Source of the DNA: Burkholderia arboris
Lineage (GTDB): Bacteria > Pseudomonadota > Gammaproteobacteria > Burkholderiales > Burkholderiaceae
Assembly (NCBI RefSeq): GCF_902499125.1
Contig: NZ_CABVPX010000023.1
Coordinates: forward strand, 62,001-126,000
Direction of reading: 5' to 3'
Length of the DNA: 64,000 bases
The notes under the pieces were generated by a model. The model was not told where the DNA came from and searched no databases. It saw only the letters and a list, made by a program, of their open reading frames with translations. The first letter of the stretch is position 1. Every line of letters starts with the position of its first letter. The translations under genes were made by a program, and so were the position numbers. Shown piece after piece: positions 33,721 to 42,766 of this stretch.

Positions 33721-34358
33721 GCGGCGCGCGGCGTGCGACGGTCGGGGCGATCCGCGGCACGTAAGTCGTGACGAAGCCGTGAACGCAGCCGCGCGAATCT
33801 GGGCGACAGATTCCGCGCGCGTGCCCAGGCCATTCAGGCTGAATGGCTTCCGGGCCCGGTTCGCCATCCGGACACGGCGCGGCGTTCTGCTTGTGCCGGG
33901 CTTCCTTGCCCGGAATCGTTGCGATGGGTGGTGTTCTCCCGGCGGGAGGGCATCACCGCATGGCAGTGCTGTCGGTGCATCTCGAGTTTCGCCGGTCGCG
34001 CGTCATCGTCCACGCCCACTTCGCGAAGATGCCGACGCCAGCATGACGCACGGTCTCCCGATGGCGTGCATGCCGATGCCCGTAAAATCTCCGCCTGGGC
34101 CAATCCAGGCACGGGCGTATCGCTTCCCGGCTGCGCGCTTCGCCGGCCCGCAGCGGTAAATCCTTCCCTGAACGGGAGGCCGCGTTTATGATCCGCCCTG
34201 CAAGCGGTGGTCGCTGGAATCGTCTGGTTGGTCGCACAACCAGTTCATTCCTTCGGGCACCGCTTTACTTTTGTGCCCAACCTTCACGCGAATTTGCGCA
34301 GACACCGGATAACCTGTGGTCTCGTCACCGTCGAATTGAAAGCGATCTGTAAATAACA
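33721..34358. other. intergenic region with two small hairpins, 638 bp
   Basis: No recognisable gene. Two hairpins lie shortly before the c-di-GMP enzyme gene: CTGGTTG/CAACCAG (34224-34243, 6-nt loop) and GGGCAC/GTGCCC (34255-34278). They have no T-run and do not fit the c-di-GMP riboswitch motifs I know, so their role is open. Confidence 0.45.
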
Positions 34359-36440
34359 ATGCTGCCGACAAGTTATAACGCGTTGCTCGTTCTTCTTTCG
34401 CTCTTGATCGCCATTCTGGCGTCCTACACCGTGCTGGACATGGCCGGGCGTATCAAAACCGCTCGAGGGCACGCCGCACACTGGTGGCTGGTAGGCGGAG
34501 CCTGCGTGATGGGTACGGGCATCTGGTCGATGCATTTCGTCGGCATGCTCGCCTTCGCGTTGCCGATTCCAATTGGCTACGATCCGGCCATCACGGTGCT
34601 TTCGTGGCTGATCGCCATCGTCTGCTCCACGTGTGCGCTCTGGCTCGTCTGCCAGGACACGCTGAAGTGGCACCGACTGGGCGGCGGAGCCATGTTGATG
34701 GGCGCCGGCGTTGCGGGTATGCATTACACGGGCATGGCCTCCATGCGCATGTCGCCGGGCATCCAGTACGATCCGTTGCTCGTGTGCCTGTCGGTCGCGA
34801 TTGCCGTGGTCGCGTCGGGCGCCGTGCTGTGGATCGTCTTCATTCGGCGGACCCACTCGAATCGCGTGCGCCTGCTCAATCTGGGCTCCGCCGTCTTGAT
34901 GGGGGCCGCCATCGCCGGCATGCACTACACCGGGATGGCCGCCGCGCGGTTCCCGCTAGGCAGCATCTGCGGGGCAGCCGGCTCCCGCCTGGATGCCGGC
35001 TGGCTGGCGCTTGTCATCGTCGTTGCCACGTTGGCCATCCTCGCCATCGCGCTGGTCGTTTCCATCCTCGATCTGCGTCTGGAAGCCCGCACGGCGGTAC
35101 TGGCGACGTCGCTGGCCGAAGCCAACCAGGAATTGACGTATCTGGCGCTGCACGACAACCTCACCAAGCTCCCCAATCGCGTGCTGCTCGAAGACCGGAT
35201 CGATCAGGCCATCCAGAACACCGACCGCGAGAAGGGGCGTTTCGCGCTGATGTTCATGGATCTCGATGGATTCAAGGCGGTCAACGACGCCTATGGCCAT
35301 CATGTCGGCGATCTGTTGCTGGTCGACGTGGCGCGGCGCATCGGCGCGAACCTGCGCTCGCAGGACACGATTGCCCGTCTGGGTGGCGACGAGTTCGTGC
35401 TGGTCGTGGCGGTGGACGAGCCCGCGGACGCGGCCGACGTGGCGGACAAGGTATTGGCGGTGATCCGGAAACCGTTCCGCGTGTCCGAGCACGAATTGCG
35501 CGTGTCGGCCAGCATCGGTATCGCGCTTTATCCCGGCAACGGCAGCGATTTCCGGGACCTGATGACCAACGCCGATGCCGCGATGTATCACGCGAAGGCG
35601 CTCGGCCGGAACGCGTACTGTTTCTTCGAAGCATCGATGAACGCGAATGTCCGCGAGCACTTGAAAATCGTGCAGGAACTCCGTTTGGCGCTGGAGCGGC
35701 GTGAACTGGTCCTGCATTACCAGCCGAAGTTCGACGTGCCCCACGGGCCGATCATCGGCGTCGAGGCGCTCTTGCGATGGATGCACCCGACGCGCGGCCT
35801 CATCGCACCCGATCAGTTCATCTCGATCGCGGAAAAGACCGGATTGATCGTGCCGATCGGCGAATGGGTCCTGGACGAGGCCTGCCGGCAGATGCGCGTG
35901 TGGTGCGATGCAGGCCGGACCGACTGGACGATGGCGGTCAACCTGTCACCGTTGCAATTCGGTCACGCGAGCCTGATCCGGGTCGTGCAGGCCACATTGG
36001 AACGGCACGCGCTGGAGCCGCACTGCCTGACGCTGGAGATCACCGAATCCACCGCGATGCGCGACGCGGACGCCAGCTTGAGAATCCTGCAGCAGCTTCA
36101 CGACATGGGCGTGCGTATTTCCATCGACGATTTTGGAACGGGTTATTCGAGCCTGCTCTATCTCAAGCGCTTGCCGGCCAGCGAGCTCAAGATCGACCGG
36201 GGATTTATCCGCGATCTCGAACACGATACCGAAGATGCCGCGATCATTTCCGCGATCGTCGCGCTTGGCCGGGCACTCGACCTGAAGATCGTCGCGGAGG
36301 GCGTTGAAACGACCGCGCAGCAGCAGTTCCTGACCAAACTCGGTTGCAACTCGCTGCAGGGCTTCCTGCTCGGGCGTCCGATGCCGGCGGATCACTTCGT
36401 CGACGCGACCACGCAAGGTAATGCGATCAAGAACGTTTGA
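34359..36440 (+). CDS. MHYT-GGDEF-EAL protein (c-di-GMP synthesis/hydrolysis)
   Basis: 693 residues. The N-terminal membrane sensor is an MHYT domain: the motif occurs as MHFVGM near residue 58, MHYTGM near 123 and MHYTGM near 188, in a seven-helix region thought to sense O2, CO or NO through metal. A GGDEF domain follows (DNLTKLPNRVLLEDR, FMDLDGFKAVNDAYGH, RLGGDEFVLVV), then an EAL domain (VEALLRWMHP, NLSPLQFG, EITESTAM, DDFGTGYSSLLYLKRLP, DRGFIRDL). Both active-site motifs look intact, so either or both activities are possible. It is a likely input to local biofilm control. Confidence 0.95.
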   Translation: MLPTSYNALLVLLSLLIAILASYTVLDMAGRIKTARGHAAHWWLVGGACVMGTGIWSMHFVGMLAFALPIPIGYDPAITVLSWLIAIVCSTCALWLVCQDTLKWHRLGGGAMLMGAGVAGMHYTGMASMRMSPGIQYDPLLVCLSVAIAVVASGAVLWIVFIRRTHSNRVRLLNLGSAVLMGAAIAGMHYTGMAAARFPLGSICGAAGSRLDAGWLALVIVVATLAILAIALVVSILDLRLEARTAVLATSLAEANQELTYLALHDNLTKLPNRVLLEDRIDQAIQNTDREKGRFALMFMDLDGFKAVNDAYGHHVGDLLLVDVARRIGANLRSQDTIARLGGDEFVLVVAVDEPADAADVADKVLAVIRKPFRVSEHELRVSASIGIALYPGNGSDFRDLMTNADAAMYHAKALGRNAYCFFEASMNANVREHLKIVQELRLALERRELVLHYQPKFDVPHGPIIGVEALLRWMHPTRGLIAPDQFISIAEKTGLIVPIGEWVLDEACRQMRVWCDAGRTDWTMAVNLSPLQFGHASLIRVVQATLERHALEPHCLTLEITESTAMRDADASLRILQQLHDMGVRISIDDFGTGYSSLLYLKRLPASELKIDRGFIRDLEHDTEDAAIISAIVALGRALDLKIVAEGVETTAQQQFLTKLGCNSLQGFLLGRPMPADHFVDATTQGNAIKNV

Positions 36441-36529
36441 GCGTTTAACGCACGCGGCTCCGGCGTTGCCGCAGCGTACGCAGGTGCCCGCGCTCCGGGC
36501 GCCCTGCGAAGGCTGCGATGACGATCCTG

Positions 36530-36940
36530 CTATTTCACGGGCGTAAGGACCGGCGCGCCCTTGTTCTTGATCAGGAATACGACGAACTTTGCCGGCTTCG
36601 TGCTGCTGGCGTTCCGCCCGACCGTATGCACGTCCTCCGGGCCTTCGTGGAACGTGTCGCCGGCGTGGAGCGTGACCTCCTTCCCGCCGTTCAGGCCCAT
36701 CACGATGCTGCCGTCGAGCACATAGACAAAGGTGTGCGCGTCGTGACGATGAACGGGGTCGACACTGCCGGGCGGATAATCGACCACGATCATTTCGACT
36801 TCCTTGCCCGGATACTCGGGCAACGGCTCCGTGGTCAGCTGCGTCACCCTGGCTTGCGGTGCGGCCGCTGCCGGCTGGGCTGGCATCAGCAGCGACAGCG
36901 CCAGCGCCAGCGGTGCGAGAACAAGCATGATGCGTTTCAT
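36530..36940 (-). CDS. secreted cupin-domain protein
   Basis: 136 residues from the ATG at 36940, which gives a clean signal peptide (KRIMLVLAPLALALSLLMPAQPAAAA). The single cupin barrel carries metal-ligand motifs: PPGSVDPVHRHDAHTFVYVLDG (HxHx4-type) and HAGDTFHEGPEDVHTVGRN (motif 2 His). It lies four bases after the AhpD-like gene stop, so the two are one operon. The combination of a periplasmic cupin with an AhpD-like protein is common in proteobacteria, but its substrate is unknown. Confidence 0.88.
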   Translation of the reverse strand: MKRIMLVLAPLALALSLLMPAQPAAAAPQARVTQLTTEPLPEYPGKEVEMIVVDYPPGSVDPVHRHDAHTFVYVLDGSIVMGLNGGKEVTLHAGDTFHEGPEDVHTVGRNASSTKPAKFVVFLIKNKGAPVLTPVK

Positions 36941-36944
36941 GTCG

Positions 36945-37424
36945 TCACTCCAGGTCGGCCTTGTCGAGCCCGAACATCTTGTCGAACGAGCCGGGCACGA
37001 TGCGGAATGCGACATTCAGCCGGTTCCAGCTGTTGATCGCGCCCACGAGGAAGGTGAGATCCGACAATTCCTTCTCCGAATAGTGGGCACGCACGCGTTC
37101 GTAGAGATCGTCCGGCACGCCATGCGCCGGGAGTTGCGTCAGTGTGTCGGTCCATTCGAGCGCGGCACGCTCGCGCGGCGAAAAGAGCGTCGACTCGCGC
37201 CAGATCGCCACGTGATGGAGACGCAGTTCGCGCTCGCCGTGGATTTTTGCCGTCTTGATGTGCATGTCGACGCAGAACGCGCAACCGTTGAGTTGCGACG
37301 CCCGAATCTCGACGAGCTCGCGGACCGGCGTCTCGATCGTCGTCTTCTGGAGCAACCCGTCGAGTTCCACGAGCTTCTTGGTCAGTTCAGGCGATTGCTG
37401 AAAGTAGTTGATGCGTTGCGTCAT
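36945..37424 (-). CDS. carboxymuconolactone decarboxylase/AhpD-like protein
   Basis: 159 residues of all-alpha AhpD-like fold. The redox motif CxxC with following His is present: QLNGCAFCVDMHIKTA, residues 47-58, followed by WRESTLFSPRERAALEWTDTLT, the usual second helix pair. Such proteins reduce peroxides or disulfides, or serve as small redox carriers. GGAGAA lies upstream of the ATG at 37424. It leads a two-gene unit with the secreted cupin and lies next to the MocR gene, so both could respond to the same stress or amine signal. Confidence 0.9.
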   Translation of the reverse strand: MTQRINYFQQSPELTKKLVELDGLLQKTTIETPVRELVEIRASQLNGCAFCVDMHIKTAKIHGERELRLHHVAIWRESTLFSPRERAALEWTDTLTQLPAHGVPDDLYERVRAHYSEKELSDLTFLVGAINSWNRLNVAFRIVPGSFDKMFGLDKADLE

Positions 37425-37602
37425 GATCCGTTCTCCTGATCTGTGGAAGCGGGACTACCGGGCCTGCGCATGGCGATTCATCGCAGGACCTGTCTGGCAA
37501 CCATCGTAATCGCGGGTCTCGCGGGTCAGTAGTGCCGGGAACGTGCGCACTCTGTTGCCGCTTCGGCACCAATCCGGACTTGCGCACGATGCGTGCCGCG
37601 CG

Positions 37603-39081
37603 TCAACGGCCCAGGCACGCACGCAGCGTGTGTGCGTGACGTTGGGCTTCGTCCGCATCGGCGACGTTCGCGAACCCGATGACGAGGCCGCGCGGTGTTT
37701 GCTGCGTGTGGCTGTTCATGTACCAGATCGACAGCGGCAACACCGCGAGTCCCGCTTCGCGGGCGCGGGCAGCAACGGCGACGTCGTCGACCGGTCCGTC
37801 CGGGCCCTCGGTGAACCGCACCGCGAACTGGATGCCGCCGGGCGGCAATTCGACGATCAGCCGCTCGCCGAACACCTGTCGCAAGGCGTGCACGATCAGC
37901 GTGCGTCGCTCGCCGTACAGCGTGCGCATCCGCTTCAGATGCCGGGCAAAGTGCCCCTGTTCGATGAAATCCGCCAGGGCCGCCTGCAACAGCGTCGGCG
38001 AGCCGGCGTTCATGCTGCATGCCACGCGTTCGACGCGTTCCACCGCGCGCTCCGGCACGACCGCGTAGGCCAGCCGCAAGCCGGGATACATCGCCTTGCT
38101 GAAGGTACCGCAATAGATCACGTGATCCCGCCGGTCGAGGCTCTTCAGGGCCTGCAACGGGCGGCCAAGATAGCGAAACTCGCTGTCGTAGTCGTCCTCG
38201 ACGATCCAGCCCGACATTTTTTCGGCCCAGTCGAGCAGCGCGATGCGCCGGGCAAGCGACAGCGTATGGCCAAGCGGGCTCTGATGCGACGGTGTCACCA
38301 GCGCGAAGCGTGCGTGCGCGTCCAGTTGCATGCCGCGCGCGACGTCGATGCCGTCGGTGTCCACCGGCACCGGGACGAGCTGCACGCCGGTCTCGGACAG
38401 AAAGCCGCGTGCGAGCAGATAGCCGGGATCCTCGAACCACACCCGGTCGTTCGGCCGTGCGAGGCTGCGCAGCACGAGTTCCAGCGTTGCGCGGTAGCCG
38501 CTGGTGATGAACACCTGCTCCGGCGCGCAGGCGACGCCCCGCGACAGCGTCAGATAAGTGGCGATGTGCTCGCGCAGCGGCCGGTAGCCGGCCGGATTCG
38601 GGTAGCCGAGCAGCGCGCGATCGCCGCCACGCGCGCGCTGCGACACGAGCCGATGCCATACCTTGCGCGGAAATGCGTCGAGCGCCGGGACCCCGGGTTG
38701 CAACGGGCGCGGCTCGCCGCTCATCGCGACGGCGATCGGCTGCGGACGCCGTGGCGGCGGGTGGTCGTGCCGTGCCGGCTCGTCGGCACGTGCGGGCGCC
38801 GACCGCGTCAGCGACGTCGGCAGCGACGGCGATACGAACGTGCCGGCCGCGCCGCGCATTTGCAGATATCCCTCGTCGACCAGGATCGTGTACGCCTGTT
38901 CGACCGTGCCGCGCGCCGTGTTCAGTTGGGTCGCCAGCCCGCGCAACGCGGGCACGCGATCGCCGGGGCGCAGATGACCCGCGGCGATCGCTGTTCTGAA
39001 CCGCTCGCAAATCTGCAGATAGACGGGCAACTGGCGTTGCCGGTCGATTTCGATGGTCAGGGCGGGCGTTTGCGCAGACAT
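37603..39081 (-). CDS. MocR-type regulator (GntR DNA-binding plus aminotransferase-like domain)
   Basis: 492 residues from ATG 39081 (MSAQTPALTIEI); longer upstream frames have no homology. The N-terminal winged helix is QLPVYLQICERFRTAIAAGHLRPGDRVPALRGLATQLN. A linker leads to a fold-type I aminotransferase-like domain: GYPNPAGYRPLREHIATYL, FITSGYRATLELVLR, EDDYDSEFRY, and the PLP lysine in YCGTFSKAMYPGLRLAY. MocR proteins (PdxR, GabR and relatives) bind PLP or amino compounds to switch transcription. It is divergent from the NAD(P)-binding gene at 39276 with 194 bases between starts, its most likely target. Confidence 0.92.
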   Translation of the reverse strand: MSAQTPALTIEIDRQRQLPVYLQICERFRTAIAAGHLRPGDRVPALRGLATQLNTARGTVEQAYTILVDEGYLQMRGAAGTFVSPSLPTSLTRSAPARADEPARHDHPPPRRPQPIAVAMSGEPRPLQPGVPALDAFPRKVWHRLVSQRARGGDRALLGYPNPAGYRPLREHIATYLTLSRGVACAPEQVFITSGYRATLELVLRSLARPNDRVWFEDPGYLLARGFLSETGVQLVPVPVDTDGIDVARGMQLDAHARFALVTPSHQSPLGHTLSLARRIALLDWAEKMSGWIVEDDYDSEFRYLGRPLQALKSLDRRDHVIYCGTFSKAMYPGLRLAYAVVPERAVERVERVACSMNAGSPTLLQAALADFIEQGHFARHLKRMRTLYGERRTLIVHALRQVFGERLIVELPPGGIQFAVRFTEGPDGPVDDVAVAARAREAGLAVLPLSIWYMNSHTQQTPRGLVIGFANVADADEAQRHAHTLRACLGR

Positions 39082-39275
39082 CACGGTCTCGTGGGTAAGG
39101 GGAGCCGACGCGGCATGGATCAGTCTGATCGACGATTCTTGGCACTTCTGGATAGGACATGATTCTTCCACACTTGCGCCACGCGATGCGACGGTCATGG
39201 CCGGATTCACCGGATCCGGCGCCCGTCACGTACTCCGCACGTTTCAGTCAAATCCTTTCGTCAGGAGATTTTGCG

Positions 39276-40019
39276 ATGAAGATCGTTGTCATCGGTGGTT
39301 CGGGCCTGATCGGCTCGCGGGTCGTCACGCTGCTCGGCGAAGCCGGCCATCAGGTGCTTGCTGCATCGCCGCGTACCGGCGTCAACACCGTCACGGGCGA
39401 AGGCCTGGCCGGCGTATTGACGGGCGCGGACGTTGTCGTGGACGTGGCGAATGCGCCGTCGTGGGAGCCGCAGGCGGTGCTGGACTTCTTCCGCACGTCG
39501 GCACGCAATCTCGGCAAGGCCGAAGTGGCAGCGGGCGTGCGCCATCACGTCGCGCTGTCGATCGTCGGCTGCGACCGGATGCCGGAGAACGGCTATTTCG
39601 CGGCCAAGGTGGCGCAGGAGCAGGCGATCGAGGCAGCGGGCGTGCCGTACACGATCGTGCGCGCCACGCAATTCATGGAGTTCATCGGCGGTATCGCCGA
39701 TTTCGGCACCGAAGGCGGCACCGTCCGCATCGGCGACGGACTGTTCCAGCCGATCGCGGCGGAGGACGTTTCGGCACTCGTCGCGCAGATCGCGCTCGAC
39801 GGGCCGCTGAACGGTACGGTCGAAATTGCCGGCCCGGATCGCGCGCCGTTCGCGGAGATCGTCGCACGCTATTTGAAGTCGGCCGGCGACTCGCGCGCGG
39901 TGGTGATCGATGGTGACGCCCGCTACTACGGCGGCCGCGTCGAGGAAGAATCGCTGGTCCCGCTCGGGCCTGCACGACTCGGCCGCATCGGACTCGACCA
40001 GTGGCTCGCGAGAAGCTGA
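39276..40019 (+). CDS. NmrA-like/SDR-a5 NAD(P)-binding protein
   Basis: 247 residues. The N-terminal cofactor motif is VVIGGSGLIGSRVV (residues 4-17), then VDVANAPSWEPQAVLDFF, HHVALSIVGCDRMP, YFAAKVAQEQAIEAAGVPYTIVRATQFMEF and IAGPDRAPFAEI. This is the atypical SDR pattern of NmrA/QOR2-like proteins, which sense or use NAD(P)(H). AGGAG stands ten bases before the ATG. It is divergent from the MocR regulator and followed closely by a LysR gene on the same strand. It may be an NAD(P)H:quinone oxidoreductase; the substrate is not shown. Confidence 0.88.
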   Translation: MKIVVIGGSGLIGSRVVTLLGEAGHQVLAASPRTGVNTVTGEGLAGVLTGADVVVDVANAPSWEPQAVLDFFRTSARNLGKAEVAAGVRHHVALSIVGCDRMPENGYFAAKVAQEQAIEAAGVPYTIVRATQFMEFIGGIADFGTEGGTVRIGDGLFQPIAAEDVSALVAQIALDGPLNGTVEIAGPDRAPFAEIVARYLKSAGDSRAVVIDGDARYYGGRVEEESLVPLGPARLGRIGLDQWLARS

Positions 40020-40102
40020 TTCGCATTGGCACGCGCGGCAGTTCGCCGGCGCAGGTCGGCGACGGGCAATCGGGGGGCGCGACATGTCTGGGGGCACGGG
40101 AA

Positions 40103-41140
40103 ATGAATCGGTCGGAAACATCGGAGCACGGCGTTCGTCGCGATCTGGCCAGTCGCGCCGATGCGTTGTCGGCGAGCTTCGGTGCGAGCTATGCAGGCAT
40201 CCTCGCATTCGTTGCAGTGGCGAGCGAGGGAAGCTTCACCAGGGCTGCCGAACGGCTCGGCGTCGGGCGGCCGGCCGTGAGCCGGAATGTCCAGAAGCTG
40301 GAGGCGCAGCTGAGCACGCGGCTGTTTCAGCGCACCACGCGCACGACCGAACTGACGCGCGAGGGCCAACGATTTTTCGAGAACTGCCATCAGGGCGTGG
40401 CCCAGATCGTGGAAGCCATGAACGACATGCTGGAGTTGCGGCAGGGGCCGCCGCGCGGCCTCATTCGCATCAGCGCGGCCGTGGGATTCGGCAGGAAGAT
40501 CGTGGCGCCGCTGCTGGAAAAGTTTGCGGACGCGTATCCGGAAATCGTCATCGATCTGCTGCTCGACGACCGGCCGATTGACCTGGTGTCGGAGCGGATC
40601 GACGTATCGTTTCGCAACGGGCGCATCGAGGATTCCAGCATCATTGCCCGTCAATTGATTCCGATGCAGATGGCGCTTTGCGCGGCGCCGTCGTATGTGG
40701 CGAGGCACGGTCTCCCGCAGAGCATCGATGATCTCGGCCGGCACGAGTGCATCAATTTCCGGTTTGCGAGCGGGCGCCTGTTCGAATGGGAGTTCAATGT
40801 CGACGGGCGCGTGCAAAAGTACCTGCCGACGTCGCGCCTCACGTTCAACGACGCGGATCTGGTGTTGCGTGCGGTGCTGAACGGATCGGGCATCGCACAG
40901 ATGGCGGGCTACCAGATTCGCGATCACCTCGCGTCGAACGAGCTCGTCGTCGCGCTGGCGAAGCACGTGCCGGAGGATCGCGGCCATTACATCTGCTATC
41001 TGAGCCGGCAACATCTTCCGACGCGCATTCGAATCTTCGTCGATTTCATGACCGAACAGATTCGCGCGCGCGATCTGAATTGCATGACCCGGTTCAATCC
41101 GGAGACGGCGGATCTGTCGTCGACGGGACTGGCGGCGTGA
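40103..41140 (+). CDS. LysR-type transcriptional regulator
   Basis: 345 residues from ATG 40103. The helix-turn-helix is displaced by about 30 residues relative to most LysR proteins: ASYAGILAFVAVASEGSFTRAAERLGVGRPAVSRNVQKLEAQLSTRLFQRTTR. The effector domain follows (RGLIRISAAVGFGRKIVAPLLEKFADAYPEIVIDLLLDD, IDVSFRNGRIEDSS), the CrgA-type pattern. The extended N-terminus has no known function; a start farther downstream is possible but lacks a good ribosome site. The gene lies 83 bases after the NmrA-like gene on the same strand and could share its transcript. Confidence 0.88.
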   Translation: MNRSETSEHGVRRDLASRADALSASFGASYAGILAFVAVASEGSFTRAAERLGVGRPAVSRNVQKLEAQLSTRLFQRTTRTTELTREGQRFFENCHQGVAQIVEAMNDMLELRQGPPRGLIRISAAVGFGRKIVAPLLEKFADAYPEIVIDLLLDDRPIDLVSERIDVSFRNGRIEDSSIIARQLIPMQMALCAAPSYVARHGLPQSIDDLGRHECINFRFASGRLFEWEFNVDGRVQKYLPTSRLTFNDADLVLRAVLNGSGIAQMAGYQIRDHLASNELVVALAKHVPEDRGHYICYLSRQHLPTRIRIFVDFMTEQIRARDLNCMTRFNPETADLSSTGLAA

Positions 41141-41323
41141 CGCGTCGATGAAGAAAAACGCCCAGGGCCACGGCCGATCCGCCTGACGTCGGTCCCGGTT
41201 GAGCGTACGAAAATCGAGGCGCTGTGATGCGAACGGGATGATTCGACCTGATGAGCATGCAACCGACGTCACGTCGGCTCATGCGCTGGAATCCAAATGG
41301 AATCGGTATGTGCGCCATCGCGG

Positions 41324-42697
41324 TCACGCATCCATCAGCGCTTGCGCGTCCGGCGCTGTCGCGGGCACGGGCGACCACGCCGGTGGTGCGATCGCCAGCA
41401 ACTGCTTCAACTCGTTGACGACCGTTTCCGCCGGCAGGACGCCGGCATGTTCGCCGGCGCGGCCAAGACGCGGCATGATGTGCTGGACGCCATCGTATTG
41501 CCAGTGGGATGTCCCCCGCTCGGCCGCCTGCAGCGCACGCAAGAGGATCGACAGGTCGCGCCGGGGGCGCGGCGATTGCGAGACGCGTGCGACCCAGCCC
41601 TCGTAACGCTGATGAATCATGACATCGTCGTGCGCGACGAGCGCGATCGTCGACAGGGCGGTCCGGTTGTGAAATCCGATCGGCGACAACCCGAAGTAGT
41701 GTTGCGATGCGCGCCCGCGAGGCGCGGCCGACGCAGGCAGCCGGAATACCGCGAGATCGAGTTCGGGATGCTGTTCGATGTGCGTACCCGGGTGATCGAG
41801 CAGGGCCTCGGTGCCGGCATGGTGACGCTCGGCGTCGCGCCACAGGGCGTCGGGTATCGATGGCGCATCGAGCCAGTCACGCAAGGTCGGCAACAGCGTG
41901 TCAAACACCGTCGCGATGCGCGCGCTGTCATCGCTGAACCCGTGGACATCCTGTAAAACCCGCGCGGCAACCGAGTCCAGTGCGAACGCGAGCCGGCGCG
42001 CGACGTCCGAGCGGCCGCGCGCGAAGTCGCCGAAGCGTGCAACGTCGACCAGCAGCGCCTGATGGCGCAACGCGTGGCCAGGCGCGATGAGTGCATAGAT
42101 CGACGCGAGTCCGTCGAGATCGAAGTGATCGGTCGTCACGCAGTGCACGTCCGGATCGACGGCGCCTTCCGTCACGAAGCGAAGCACGCTTTCTGTCGAA
42201 AGGTTGGCCCGATAACGTGCCGGCGTGCGATTCGATGGCCAGTGCGACAGCGTGAGCCGCGTCGCCGCGTTGTGGATCGCGTCGGCCGCGATGTTCGGCA
42301 CTTCGTCGGCGTGATCGAACGGCAGGAATGCGAGGCGATCGTGCGGCGACAGCCGCACGGCGTCGATCGGGGCGCGCGGGCGGACCGGGTGCGGTGCGAG
42401 TGCGGCACGCAACGCGGCATCGTTCCGTTCCGCATAGCGCTGTTCGAGTTCACCGTGCCGGCCGAAATCGTAATGCAGCGTGCGCAGATTGCTGCGCCTC
42501 AGGTCGAATGGCACACCGTTTTGCGTGATCGCGCCACGCCCTGCGATCAGGTTCTGAAGATCGTGGAACGTATTGTCGCGGATCGCGATGACGCGGCCGG
42601 CGAGCAGACGCAACGCGAAACCGTCGAGATGTGCGGCGACGTCGTCGTCGAATTGCGCTTCGTGGTCGCCGTCGTACAGCGGAACGAACGAGGTCAT
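41324..42697 (-). CDS. conserved protein of unknown function with a DHH-like motif
   Basis: 457 residues, no signal peptide or membrane helices. I do not recognise a characterised family; it may belong to a domain of unknown function found in proteobacteria (possibly DUF6687). A segment near residue 190, CVTTDHFDLDGLASIYAL, resembles the DHxDxDG metal-binding motif of DHH phosphoesterases, and RLAFLPFDHADEVPNIAADAIHNAATRL earlier may belong to the same site. The C-terminal part has QHYFGLSPIGFHNRTALS and SHWQYDGVQHIMPRLGR. It follows the MFS efflux gene by 69 bases on the same strand and so is probably transcribed from the SoxR-controlled promoter at 44300-44270. Confidence 0.8.
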   Translation of the reverse strand: MTSFVPLYDGDHEAQFDDDVAAHLDGFALRLLAGRVIAIRDNTFHDLQNLIAGRGAITQNGVPFDLRRSNLRTLHYDFGRHGELEQRYAERNDAALRAALAPHPVRPRAPIDAVRLSPHDRLAFLPFDHADEVPNIAADAIHNAATRLTLSHWPSNRTPARYRANLSTESVLRFVTEGAVDPDVHCVTTDHFDLDGLASIYALIAPGHALRHQALLVDVARFGDFARGRSDVARRLAFALDSVAARVLQDVHGFSDDSARIATVFDTLLPTLRDWLDAPSIPDALWRDAERHHAGTEALLDHPGTHIEQHPELDLAVFRLPASAAPRGRASQHYFGLSPIGFHNRTALSTIALVAHDDVMIHQRYEGWVARVSQSPRPRRDLSILLRALQAAERGTSHWQYDGVQHIMPRLGRAGEHAGVLPAETVVNELKQLLAIAPPAWSPVPATAPDAQALMDA

Positions 42698-42766
42698 GGC
42701 AGGGATTCCGTCAAGTCGGGTTGTCAGTCATAAGGCGTCCGGGAGCGCAGGCGAGCGGCCCGGCCA

